DNA of 64,000 nt from Chryseobacterium gambrini (GTDB taxonomy: Bacteria > Bacteroidota > Bacteroidia > Flavobacteriales > Weeksellaceae). Position 1 is the first letter of the stretch, and every line of letters starts with the position of its first letter. This document shows positions 53,221 to 61,228 of this stretch, piece after piece. A program made the translations under genes and the position numbers. The notes beneath the pieces were generated by a model. That model saw nothing but the letters and a program-made list of their open reading frames with translations. It did not search any database and had not been told where the DNA came from. Where the stretch lies: contig NZ_FTOV01000005.1 of the NCBI RefSeq assembly GCF_900156825.1, positions 186,001 to 250,000 of the forward strand, read 5' to 3'.

Positions 53221-54285
53221 ATGGCAAAAAAATTCGAGAAAATTGGAGAAAATTTAGAGGTCAAAAACATAGTAATCCATCAGCTATTAAAAGATGCTGG
53301 AAATAGGCTCGTTAATCCTAAGGCTGCTGATAATTTATTAATAATTGGAGAAAAAGAAAAAACATTTCTTGGAAATCTTGATAAGTCTTATCATAAAAAA
53401 TCAAGTCCAATTTATGGAATTTTTGCAGAGGAAAACCCTAAGTTTAGAGATTGTTTAGTTGATTATATTAATGAAGATTGTGAGTTTTACGATTTTTCGA
53501 TTAATGTAATGAATCATTACAAAATTATATTAGAAAACACAGTAGCAGCAACTGGGGGCTACATGATTATATGTGAATATAAAAATTTAATAACATCCAA
53601 TGATCTACTTTTAATTTTGATGATTAATAACAAGGAAGGGTTTGTTATTGATGAAAAGAAACTAACATTAGATAATATTAAAAATTTGGACTTGAGCAAG
53701 GTAGATGTTGCTTGCTTAATTAATCTAACAGAGTGGAGAAATATAGAAAATAATCTTCCTTCTGAGCGAAAGACATATTTATCTTTCGTGAAGGGAATGA
53801 AGGAAGTTAGTTATTATTTCATGTCATTTATTGATGTTGACAATAAGAATACTAGTACTGAATCTACAAAACGATTAATTACTGCCATTGAAGCATACGC
53901 TGATATTGAACAATGGGATAGAAATACAAAAATTAATAAAAAAAATAAAGTATTTACTTATTGCCATGATTGTATAGATAATAAAAAAGAAATTCTTTTA
54001 TCGACAATTTCTAGTATTTTAAATCCTGATAATCCTGAACATTTTCAAGATTTTGCTACTGAAGAAGATTATAGAGTTAGTGAAATCATAAGCGGAGATA
54101 AAGCACGTATGAAGTTCCTTAAGACAATTACTTATTCTGATAAAGAATTTAAAATTGAGTTTGATACCAAACTAATTTTAGATAATACAATTGTCTTAGA
54201 TAGTAGTGGAAACAAATTAACTATCAAAAATATTTCTCCTATATTAAGAGATAAAATTAAAGAATTGAGCAACAAAAATGCTTAA
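53221..54285 (+). CDS. NdpA/YejK-like 37-kDa nucleoid-associated protein
   Basis: A 354-residue cytoplasmic protein. Length, the N-terminal 'IVIHQLLKD' strand, and the central 'SYYFMSFIDVDNKNTSTEST' followed by a long helix resemble the 37-kDa nucleoid-associated (NdpA/YejK) family. Similarity is moderate and judged by eye. Chromosomal family members bind the nucleoid; copies in islands often sit next to defence or mobile genes. Its stop overlaps the start of the membrane protein gene by 8 bases, so the two are translated together. The AT-rich composition differs from genes left of 52.6 kb. Confidence 0.55.
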   Translation: MAKKFEKIGENLEVKNIVIHQLLKDAGNRLVNPKAADNLLIIGEKEKTFLGNLDKSYHKKSSPIYGIFAEENPKFRDCLVDYINEDCEFYDFSINVMNHYKIILENTVAATGGYMIICEYKNLITSNDLLLILMINNKEGFVIDEKKLTLDNIKNLDLSKVDVACLINLTEWRNIENNLPSERKTYLSFVKGMKEVSYYFMSFIDVDNKNTSTESTKRLITAIEAYADIEQWDRNTKINKKNKVFTYCHDCIDNKKEILLSTISSILNPDNPEHFQDFATEEDYRVSEIISGDKARMKFLKTITYSDKEFKIEFDTKLILDNTIVLDSSGNKLTIKNISPILRDKIKELSNKNA

Positions 54286-55474
54286 TCAAATAGTTGATAT
54301 AATTAATACTTCATCCTCAAAAAGCATCGAGGATAATGTTTTATTTTGCCAAAATGTAATTGACGATAAATCATTTTTAGATACACTATACGATTCAGGA
54401 TTAATTGAAAATTCTGATATTGATGATTATTCAGTAGGAGATTCTATAATTTTAGAATTTTCTCTCCCAAGACTTTCTAGTATTGGTTTTTTTGAAACTA
54501 GAGAATCGTTTTTAAGAAAAAACTATTATAATATTCCTACTGAAGAAATTTATATTTTTGAAAAAAACTCATATTTATCAGATGATTTACTTTTTAATAA
54601 AAATTATTCTGTAATTGTTAATTTAATATCCGAAATATCCAATTGCTCAAAACATACTTATGAAGATGCAGAAATCTTAAACGCAATTATCTTAAGAGAG
54701 GAAATTTCTTTATTTCTACCGTTAAAATATTCCTATGAAGATTTAGAATCTTTGAATGAGGACGTAACAAAGAAAATAGAACAGTTTGTTTCACTTCTCC
54801 AAAGTAATTCTTTTGCAGATAAGAAAAATGTTTATTTAAATTTTTTAGTTGAATATTTAACACCAAAAGAAGAAAATACCCGTTTTTCATTTTTAATCCA
54901 GCGTTTTTACGACTATGACGATAAGGCAGAATCTAGTTATAACTTTTATTTACGAAATTTTTCATATAACAAGCTGAAAGTCGAACTTGATTCAAAAGCT
55001 TTGGAATTTAATCAAAAATTACAGTCTGTTATAAATGATTCGCAAACAAAACTAATTGCTATTCCAACCGCTTTAGTTTTTACTTTATCTACTTTGGACT
55101 ATGAAAATATAAATTCTTTCAAAAATTATTTATTAATTATTGGACTAATAATTTTTTGCATTTTCATCCAAATCTTTATTAATAACCAAAAATCTTCTAT
55201 CAGTTTCATCAGTGATAATATTAGTCAGTATAAGTCAACTTTTGAGCAAAATAAAATTGTAGAATTAGAAAAATCTTTTAGTAAGGTTGAAAAAGAAAAA
55301 ATAAAACAAAGCAATAGAATTTTGCTTATGCAACTTTTTCTATGGTTATCTCCAATAATAGCTACTGTAATGGTTTTATTTTTAAATACCTACAAATTAA
55401 TAGCAATAATTATTTTACTAGTTTATATTATATTTTCTTTAATTATATATACAGCAGCACTTTGTAAGGGATAA
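54278..55474 (+). CDS. Membrane protein coupled to the NdpA-like gene
   Basis: A 398-residue protein. The first 250 residues are soluble, acidic and helical ('EYLTPKEENTRFSFLIQRFY'). The C-terminal part has four membrane helices in two pairs ('LIAIPTALVFTLSTL' and 'YLLIIGLIIFCIFIQIFI', then 'LLMQLFLWLSPIIATVMVLF' and 'LIAIIILLVYIIFSLIIY') separated by a coiled-coil stretch. No known family recognised. A soluble sensor-like domain joined to paired helices, with an intracellular DNA-binding partner gene, resembles the layout of membrane-effector defence modules, but no direct evidence of function is seen. Confidence 0.5.
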   Translation: MLNQIVDIINTSSSKSIEDNVLFCQNVIDDKSFLDTLYDSGLIENSDIDDYSVGDSIILEFSLPRLSSIGFFETRESFLRKNYYNIPTEEIYIFEKNSYLSDDLLFNKNYSVIVNLISEISNCSKHTYEDAEILNAIILREEISLFLPLKYSYEDLESLNEDVTKKIEQFVSLLQSNSFADKKNVYLNFLVEYLTPKEENTRFSFLIQRFYDYDDKAESSYNFYLRNFSYNKLKVELDSKALEFNQKLQSVINDSQTKLIAIPTALVFTLSTLDYENINSFKNYLLIIGLIIFCIFIQIFINNQKSSISFISDNISQYKSTFEQNKIVELEKSFSKVEKEKIKQSNRILLMQLFLWLSPIIATVMVLFLNTYKLIAIIILLVYIIFSLIIYTAALCKG

Positions 55475-55809
55475 ATTTTAGATTTCTTAAAAGAGATTAA
55501 AGATTTATGAATAACTACGTAAATTAACTTATAGTACTTAAAACTTATTTCTAATATTCAGATTTCACTTCTAATTTATAAATAGTAAATTTATACCTTA
55601 GTTAAAAAATCAGCGAAATTTGACTTATTAATCAAACTTCGCCGAATTATAATTATTTACTATATCAGACTAAACTATTTCATCGAAATATTTTTGAATC
55701 TTAAGAAAAATTTAAATTTTGCGCAAAGTATATAACCTTCTTAACATTAATTAAACTTTATTAGGTTATAGTTATATAGTTTAAGATATATATTACTCTT
55801 ATATATAAA
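55475..55809. other. 335-base AT-rich region with hairpin and half of a direct repeat
   Basis: No gene. It contains an imperfect hairpin (55613-55642, arms GCGAAaTTTGA/TCAAAcTTCGC) and the sequence AATTTAAATTTTGCGCAA at 55709-55726, which is near-repeated at 58039-58056 on the other side of the phage-like genes. Confidence 0.4.
55613..55642. repeat. Imperfect hairpin next to the phage-like replication gene
   Basis: Arms of 11 bases with one mismatch and an 8-base loop. It could be a rolling-circle origin feature or a terminator for the NdpA-like operon; it lacks a long T-run. Confidence 0.45.
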
Positions 55810-56991
55810 CTATCCGCCAGACTTCATCAACTTTTTAATTTTGTCTTCAAACTTTTTATTAAAAATTTCGGAATATCTATTTTCTTCCATTTCCACAAAA
55901 CGGTTATAACCTCTCTCTATCTTTTTTAAATATCCTGATGAAATCTGGTTAGGAAGTAATTTTGATATATAAGTATTAAACAATTCCATATTTTTTTGAC
56001 TTTTTATTGCTAAATAATACATAAAATCGTCAAAATCAGCTTTACTTTTACTTTCGCTTAATTTAGCGGATAATAAAGCTTTTTCCATTTTAGGAGATAA
56101 AAAGTCTGCAAAACTAATATTATCCAATAAGTTATGTAATGATTTCAATATTATATCCCAGTTCTCTCTAAGACCTATAAGAGTATTTATTCTACCTTTA
56201 AAAGCCTCCTGATTAAATTTAGAGACAGAATCAACCCTCAATTCAAACCTTAAGTAATACACCGATTTATTTGCCAGTTTTCTATATTCTTCTCTTCTTG
56301 TTTTTGTAAGTGTTTTTAATAATTCACGATTTTGAAGAGCACGTTTCAGTTTATCATAAATGCTGACACTAAAATTCTCAGCTTTATAAGAAATTCCTGA
56401 ATTGCCATAAATAAATTTTTCAGGTACGTTGTCATACTTCCCAAAACAGGAAAGAATACTCACCATATTAGATTTAAACTGCATTGTAACCCCTAATTCT
56501 ATTTTCGTAATTTTTGCAGCATTCCAAAAATCTGGTTTTGAAATTTTAAACTGTAGAGCGTAGGTATTTATAGTCTCTACAAACGCATCATAGTCCAAAT
56601 CATTTAATATACCTTTACCATGTTTTTCTTTTATTCTTATATAGTCTTTTCTTAAATTCTGATGTACAATTAATTTACCTTGTTTTGAGCCTATATTTCG
56701 AACAAAAACAATAGATAAGTTTTTATAATTTTTGTTTACGAATTGCTGGTCTTCATTTATATAACCTTTTTCGTCATCATCTTCATCATTATCATCATCT
56801 GTTTTTTGATTTGCGGTTATAGCATCTTCATTTTTATATCGGAAGAAATGCAGAAGCTCAAGTTTTTTGTAATCAAAAACAAACCATTCTTTATTTTTTC
56901 TTTTATTTTGTTTTGTATATAGTTTTTTGTCTTGTAAAATATCTTCGGCTATACGAATATTTTCAACAATAAATTTAATCTTATCTACCAT
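55810..56991 (-). CDS. Phage_CRI/gene II-like rolling-circle replication initiator
   Basis: A 393-residue protein with strands and motifs recalling the phage/plasmid replication proteins of filamentous phages and related elements (Phage_CRI/Phage_X type): 'FSVSIYDKLKRALQ' and 'YYLRFELRVDSVSKFN' with the conserved basic helix between them. A catalytic Tyr cannot be assigned with confidence. An acidic low-complexity stretch (about 65-78, D/E-rich) is unusual. Its start overlaps the upstream excisionase-like gene by 11 bases, giving a compact three-gene minus-strand unit. No coat or assembly genes are present, so it is a phage-like remnant, satellite or mobilisable element. Confidence 0.62.
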   Translation of the reverse strand: MVDKIKFIVENIRIAEDILQDKKLYTKQNKRKNKEWFVFDYKKLELLHFFRYKNEDAITANQKTDDDNDEDDDEKGYINEDQQFVNKNYKNLSIVFVRNIGSKQGKLIVHQNLRKDYIRIKEKHGKGILNDLDYDAFVETINTYALQFKISKPDFWNAAKITKIELGVTMQFKSNMVSILSCFGKYDNVPEKFIYGNSGISYKAENFSVSIYDKLKRALQNRELLKTLTKTRREEYRKLANKSVYYLRFELRVDSVSKFNQEAFKGRINTLIGLRENWDIILKSLHNLLDNISFADFLSPKMEKALLSAKLSESKSKADFDDFMYYLAIKSQKNMELFNTYISKLLPNQISSGYLKKIERGYNRFVEMEENRYSEIFNKKFEDKIKKLMKSGG

Positions 56992-57256
56992 TATTATTAG
57001 TCTTTAAAAAATTATCAAAATCAGATTTTTTAACAAAAATATGAGCATTCGGCTTAAGTTGTATAACCTTTAAGCCATCCCGTCTATAATTATCAAATGT
57101 CTTTCTTTCAATTCCGTACATTTCGCAAATTTCTTTTACTGAAAATTGTTCTTTTAAACTACTTTTTTCCGACAAAAGAGCTTCTAAAGTTTTAACTCTA
57201 CGTTTTAGTTTTAAATTTTCATCTATCATGTATGCTATTAAGTTCGTCTTTTTCAT
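56981..57256 (-). CDS. Excisionase/MerR-like helix-turn-helix protein
   Basis: A 91-residue protein. After an N-terminal coiled coil ('LKRRVKTLEALLSEK') it has a MerR/excisionase-type winged helix ('FSVKEICEMYGIERKTFDNY', 'AHIFVKKSDFDNFL'). Such proteins act as directionality factors or repressors in small mobile elements. It overlaps the replication gene by 11 bases and the upstream gene by 4 bases, so the three are coupled. Confidence 0.68.
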   Translation of the reverse strand: MKKTNLIAYMIDENLKLKRRVKTLEALLSEKSSLKEQFSVKEICEMYGIERKTFDNYRRDGLKVIQLKPNAHIFVKKSDFDNFLKTNNNGR

Positions 57257-57852
57257 CTTACAATTTTTAGATATGAATTACTTGCTACATTTAGTTTTTC
57301 ATCCCAATATTCAAGGTGAAAATCTTCAATATCTTGAAGATAATATAATTCAGTATCGTCTTGAAAGTTTGAAAATTTATCTCCGACAGGAAAAGAAGAA
57401 AAATGTAAATCTCCATTTATGAACAGAAAATCTATATCAAAAGGTTTTTCATTTCCGTTCTTAAATAACGCAATATTTCGGGTCTTAACAGGATCTATAA
57501 AAGTATTATAGTAAGGACTCTCCTTGTAAAAACGCTCATCATAAAGGTCTTCAAAGCTTCTAATTGTAAATCCGCTTTCTTTTACATTTGTATCAATATT
57601 CCTTTTTAAAGATTTTGATTTTATAATCTCATCTTTTATTAAATCCTCTATAATCATAAATATTCCAACTTTACCGTAATTAGTCTCTTGTATAAAAGAG
57701 ATTTCAAAGTTTTTTAAAAATTTGTTTCTAAATTTTCCATTTTTTCTTTTTTTAAATACAAAATAGGGGTTATTAAATCCTGATTTTTGATTTACAGAAT
57801 ATAATAATCTAAATACTTCGCTTTTTGCTGCGTTAGCAAATCTTCTTTCCAT
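57253..57852 (-). CDS. Hypothetical protein of the phage-like element
   Basis: A 199-residue soluble protein, Phe- and Lys-rich, with no recognised domain ('NPYFVFKKRKNGKFRNKFLK' near residue 28). It is the first gene of the three-gene unit and overlaps the excisionase-like gene by 4 bases. It may be an element-specific protein such as a regulator or nicking accessory, but nothing in the sequence shows which. Confidence 0.5.
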   Translation of the reverse strand: MERRFANAAKSEVFRLLYSVNQKSGFNNPYFVFKKRKNGKFRNKFLKNFEISFIQETNYGKVGIFMIIEDLIKDEIIKSKSLKRNIDTNVKESGFTIRSFEDLYDERFYKESPYYNTFIDPVKTRNIALFKNGNEKPFDIDFLFINGDLHFSSFPVGDKFSNFQDDTELYYLQDIEDFHLEYWDEKLNVASNSYLKIVR

Positions 57853-57993
57853 AGAATAAAAAATTTTTGTTATTTATATTATATAACTCTAGTGGAAATA
57901 TGAAAAAGCTCAAATAAGGCAAAATACAGTAAGCCATGTATATCTTAAAACGTAAAACACTGAAAATCAATACTAAAATTTTTACATAAAAAA

Positions 57994-58013
57994 AGCGGTT
58001 ATAAAAAACCGCT
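57994..58013 (-). terminator. Hairpin with minus-strand T-run
   Basis: Stem AGCGGTT/AACCGCT with a 6-base loop; on the minus strand it is followed by seven T. Since the genes to its right run on the plus strand, it may end a short minus-strand transcript, attenuate the phage-like operon, or belong to a circular form of the element. Confidence 0.6.
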
Positions 58014-58095
58014 GGGTCATGTATATCTCAAAGTGTATAATTTAAATTTGACGCAATAATTTATAAATTAAACTATATCATTATTATATGATTCA

Positions 58096-58103
58096 TATCT
58101 TTG
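58096..58103 (+). promoter_or_regulatory. Putative -7 box TATCTTTG of the DUF262/ATPase operon
   Basis: Exact match to TAnnTTTG, 31 bases before the ATG at 58135, the same distance as for the NdpA-like operon. Confidence 0.5.
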
Positions 58104-58134
58104 TTATTTAGCAATTGTAATCCGCTAGCATATT

Positions 58135-61100
58135 ATGGATATAAAAGAAATTTTTGAAAATAAAATAAAGATTGAAGCAAAGGTTATGTCTATTGACAGT
58201 CTTTTTTATAATCCTGAAAGAGTAAAAAACACAGATTTTAAACCATCATATCAACGAAATTATGTTTGGGACGATGAAAAAGCTTCCTATTTCATTGAAA
58301 GTATTTTACTTGGAACAGAAATACCTCCATTAGTATATTTTCGAAATTCAGATAAAATTGAAGTTATAGACGGGCGTCAAAGATATCAAACCATATTAAG
58401 ATATAAAAATAATATTCTTAAATTAAAAAAAGGAGGTCTACAGAAATTAGGTAATACAGGTATAGCAAATAAATTATTTAAGGATTTAGATTTAGATTTA
58501 CAAGAATTATTTAGAGATACCAAATTAAGAATTATTGAATTTAGTTTTCATTCACGTGACGGTATAAATGACGATATCGAAGAAATTGTGAAAAAAGAAA
58601 TTTTTAAAAGATATAATTCTGGCATTACACCACTAAAGCCCCACGAGATAAACAATGCTGTTTATTTTGATGATGATGTAAATTCATATTTTAAAAGAAA
58701 ATTACAAAATGATGAAATAATATACAGAAATATTTCTAACGTTTTTCATTTTGAAAAAAACAATATTGAGGTCATTTTAAAACAAATACGTCAACTTTTA
58801 GTACAGCATGAAATTCCTATCAAATATTATTCTGTTAAAAAGCAAACTATAATTTCAAAATTTTATGATGGTCTCTTTGCCAATATAGAATTATCTCAAA
58901 TAGAACAAATTTATTCCAGCTTTATAAGAAAAATAAACTTAGTAATTAAGGTTAAAGATAAATATACAAAAGCTAAAAATAATTCCTACAACAGATTAAT
59001 ATCTGAAACGTTATTTTGGGGATTTTCAATTCTTGAAAATGAAGAAATTGATTATTTAAAGTATAGTAATAATCAATTCATTACAGATTTGGTTAATTTT
59101 ATTGATGAAAACATTGAAGTCTTTGACACTTATAGAAGTTCATTTTCACAAGAATTATATAGCAGATATTCATCAATAGCCTTATTTTTAGAACAATACT
59201 TTGATTTAAATCTAAAAATTTATTTAGATTATAATTTAGATTTTAAAAATAAAAATAAAGAGATTTTACCTGAAAATGAAGAAAGAATAAGTTTTGATGA
59301 ACTTCGAATTAACAAGCCAGAGCCATCTTCAATTGCAATAATGGATGTTTGTAGAATGACGGAAAGGCAAAAATTTTTAATTCGTCCTCCATATCAACGT
59401 AATGAGGTAATTAATCAAAAAAAATCGTCCTCTATAATAGAAAGTATTATTCTAGGGATAAAATTACCTCCTATTTTTGTTTATAAGAGAGAAGATGGTA
59501 TATCAGAAGTCCTTGATGGTCAACAAAGATTATTGAGTATATTAGCATTTATTGAAAAACCTTATTTAGATGAAAATAATAATATTAAATATTCTAATAA
59601 AAATGGTTTTTCTTTAAATCTTAAAAATCAAATTCTAAAAGATTTGCATGGAAAAAAATTTCAAGCTCTAAATATTGAAAATCAAGAAAAAATAAAAAAT
59701 TTTGATCTCTGGATAATAGAAATTGATTATAAAAACAATAAAAATTTTGAACCTATTGATTTATTTGTACGATTAAACAATAAACCTTACCCTATCAAGG
59801 ATGATACATTTGAAATGTGGAATTCTTATATTTCGAGAGACATCATTACTTCTATTAAATCCGTTCATAGTAACCATTCTAATTGGTTTTACTTTAGAAA
59901 AAATAATTCAAGGATGGAAGATGAAAATATTTATACATCACTTGCATATTTTCAGTTTTGTTGGAATAATTATAGTAACTCCAAAAATAACGAAAATTAT
60001 TACCCTGAAGAAATCGACATCTATAAGGTCGGAAGTAAAATCAATTTTAGAGTAAAATCAAAAATTGAAATAACTAGAGTTTTAGAAAATCTTGAAGACA
60101 AGGAAGGTTTTATAAAAGCAATTAATCATTTAGAATTTGATTTTATAAAAAAATTAAAAATATTATTAAGTGATGATGCAACAAGCTCAAATATTACTCT
60201 TAGTAAAAACCTTGATGACATATTTATGATTGGTAATGCAAGAAGAACCCAACAAAGCTTTTATGCTTTATGGTATTTTCTTTATGATATACCTATTCAG
60301 AATATTATCAATAATACAATAGCTATGCGTAATGATCTCAAAAAGCTCTTTAGCGATATGAGCAATATTAAAGATAAATCAACTTTTGAAAAAAATGTAA
60401 TCAATTTCAAAGATAGATTTAAAAAAAATGCAAGTAATGATAATTTAACAAAAGCCTATCTTAAAGAAATTGCATATATAAACTTTGGCTTAACAGCATC
60501 TAAAGAAATTCAAAATAATACTTATAATTCAATAGATTATAAGTTTCTATATAATCTTAACTTTACAAATCTAAAAATTGATAATGATAACTTAACTAAT
60601 ATATCAATAGATGAAGACTCAACTCTAAGAAATATTTTTGATTCTAAATCAAAAATTCTTTTATCAAGAATATATAATTACACCGATCGTTTTAATCTTG
60701 CTATTGTTAATGAAAAAATTGCTTTTAGTAATCAGATGGCAGGAATTGTTGTTCACAGACCTTCAATTTTACAAGAATTTGTTTTAGCATTATTAAGTAG
60801 CAAATATTATTACTTTAAATATTTTAAAAACAAAGTCACAAGTTCAAATATTGCTCAGCTTACATTATCTGATATTAATAATATAGAAATACCTATTATA
60901 AATACCCACGAGCAATTACCTTTTAGACTAATTATCGATTATATCATAAATAGCGAATATACTTCTAAAGTTAATTTATTCTACAATAGAGTTTTAGATG
61001 CAATGGTATATGAGATATTTTATAAGGAAAAATTTGAAAATTCAAATATACATATAGCAAAATATATTACAGAACTGGAAGATCTTACTAATTTTGATTA

Positions 61101-61227
61101 CATAGAAAAGCAACAAAAAATCATTGCTTTTTATGAGCTTTTTAGTAATCCTCAACATCCTTTAGGTGCACACTTAATTCAAATAATGAATATTTCAAAT
61201 CTTAAAGAAATTGAGTCAAGTTTATAA
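58135..61227 (+). CDS. Double DUF262 protein with type IIG methylase-like specificity tail
   Basis: A 1030-residue cytoplasmic protein. Two DUF262 (GmrS-like, ParB/Srx-fold) units are visible. Unit 1 (about 15-370) has 'YQRNYVWDDEKA' and 'IDGRQRYQTIL' (78-88). Unit 2 (about 385-800) has 'YQRNEVINQKKSSSIIESII' and 'LDGQQRLLSIL' (460-470). The C-terminal part (about 830-1030) resembles the target-recognition end of type IIG and BREX-type N6 methylases: 'ILLSRIYNYTDRFNLAIVNE', 'LALLSSKYYYFKYF', 'LTLSDINNIEIPI' and 'LDAMVYEIFYKEKF'. No methylase NPPY motif and no DUF1524 HNH motif is seen. The ATPase gene follows immediately. Likely a DNA-recognising NTPase or nuclease in phage defence (inference). 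Confidence 0.72.
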   Translation: MDIKEIFENKIKIEAKVMSIDSLFYNPERVKNTDFKPSYQRNYVWDDEKASYFIESILLGTEIPPLVYFRNSDKIEVIDGRQRYQTILRYKNNILKLKKGGLQKLGNTGIANKLFKDLDLDLQELFRDTKLRIIEFSFHSRDGINDDIEEIVKKEIFKRYNSGITPLKPHEINNAVYFDDDVNSYFKRKLQNDEIIYRNISNVFHFEKNNIEVILKQIRQLLVQHEIPIKYYSVKKQTIISKFYDGLFANIELSQIEQIYSSFIRKINLVIKVKDKYTKAKNNSYNRLISETLFWGFSILENEEIDYLKYSNNQFITDLVNFIDENIEVFDTYRSSFSQELYSRYSSIALFLEQYFDLNLKIYLDYNLDFKNKNKEILPENEERISFDELRINKPEPSSIAIMDVCRMTERQKFLIRPPYQRNEVINQKKSSSIIESIILGIKLPPIFVYKREDGISEVLDGQQRLLSILAFIEKPYLDENNNIKYSNKNGFSLNLKNQILKDLHGKKFQALNIENQEKIKNFDLWIIEIDYKNNKNFEPIDLFVRLNNKPYPIKDDTFEMWNSYISRDIITSIKSVHSNHSNWFYFRKNNSRMEDENIYTSLAYFQFCWNNYSNSKNNENYYPEEIDIYKVGSKINFRVKSKIEITRVLENLEDKEGFIKAINHLEFDFIKKLKILLSDDATSSNITLSKNLDDIFMIGNARRTQQSFYALWYFLYDIPIQNIINNTIAMRNDLKKLFSDMSNIKDKSTFEKNVINFKDRFKKNASNDNLTKAYLKEIAYINFGLTASKEIQNNTYNSIDYKFLYNLNFTNLKIDNDNLTNISIDEDSTLRNIFDSKSKILLSRIYNYTDRFNLAIVNEKIAFSNQMAGIVVHRPSILQEFVLALLSSKYYYFKYFKNKVTSSNIAQLTLSDINNIEIPIINTHEQLPFRLIIDYIINSEYTSKVNLFYNRVLDAMVYEIFYKEKFENSNIHIAKYITELEDLTNFDYIEKQQKIIAFYELFSNPQHPLGAHLIQIMNISNLKEIESSL

Positions 61228-61228
61228 T

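Larger units (their letters stand above)
57853..58134. other. Intergenic region with direct repeats, hairpin and promoter
   Basis: CATGTATATCTTAAA (57935-57949) and CATGTATATCTCAAA (58018-58032) are direct repeats differing at one base, bracketing a terminator-like hairpin (57994-58013). AATTTAAATTTGACGCAA (58039-58056) near-repeats the sequence at 55709-55726. The -7 box of the DUF262 gene lies at 58096-58103. Confidence 0.5.
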
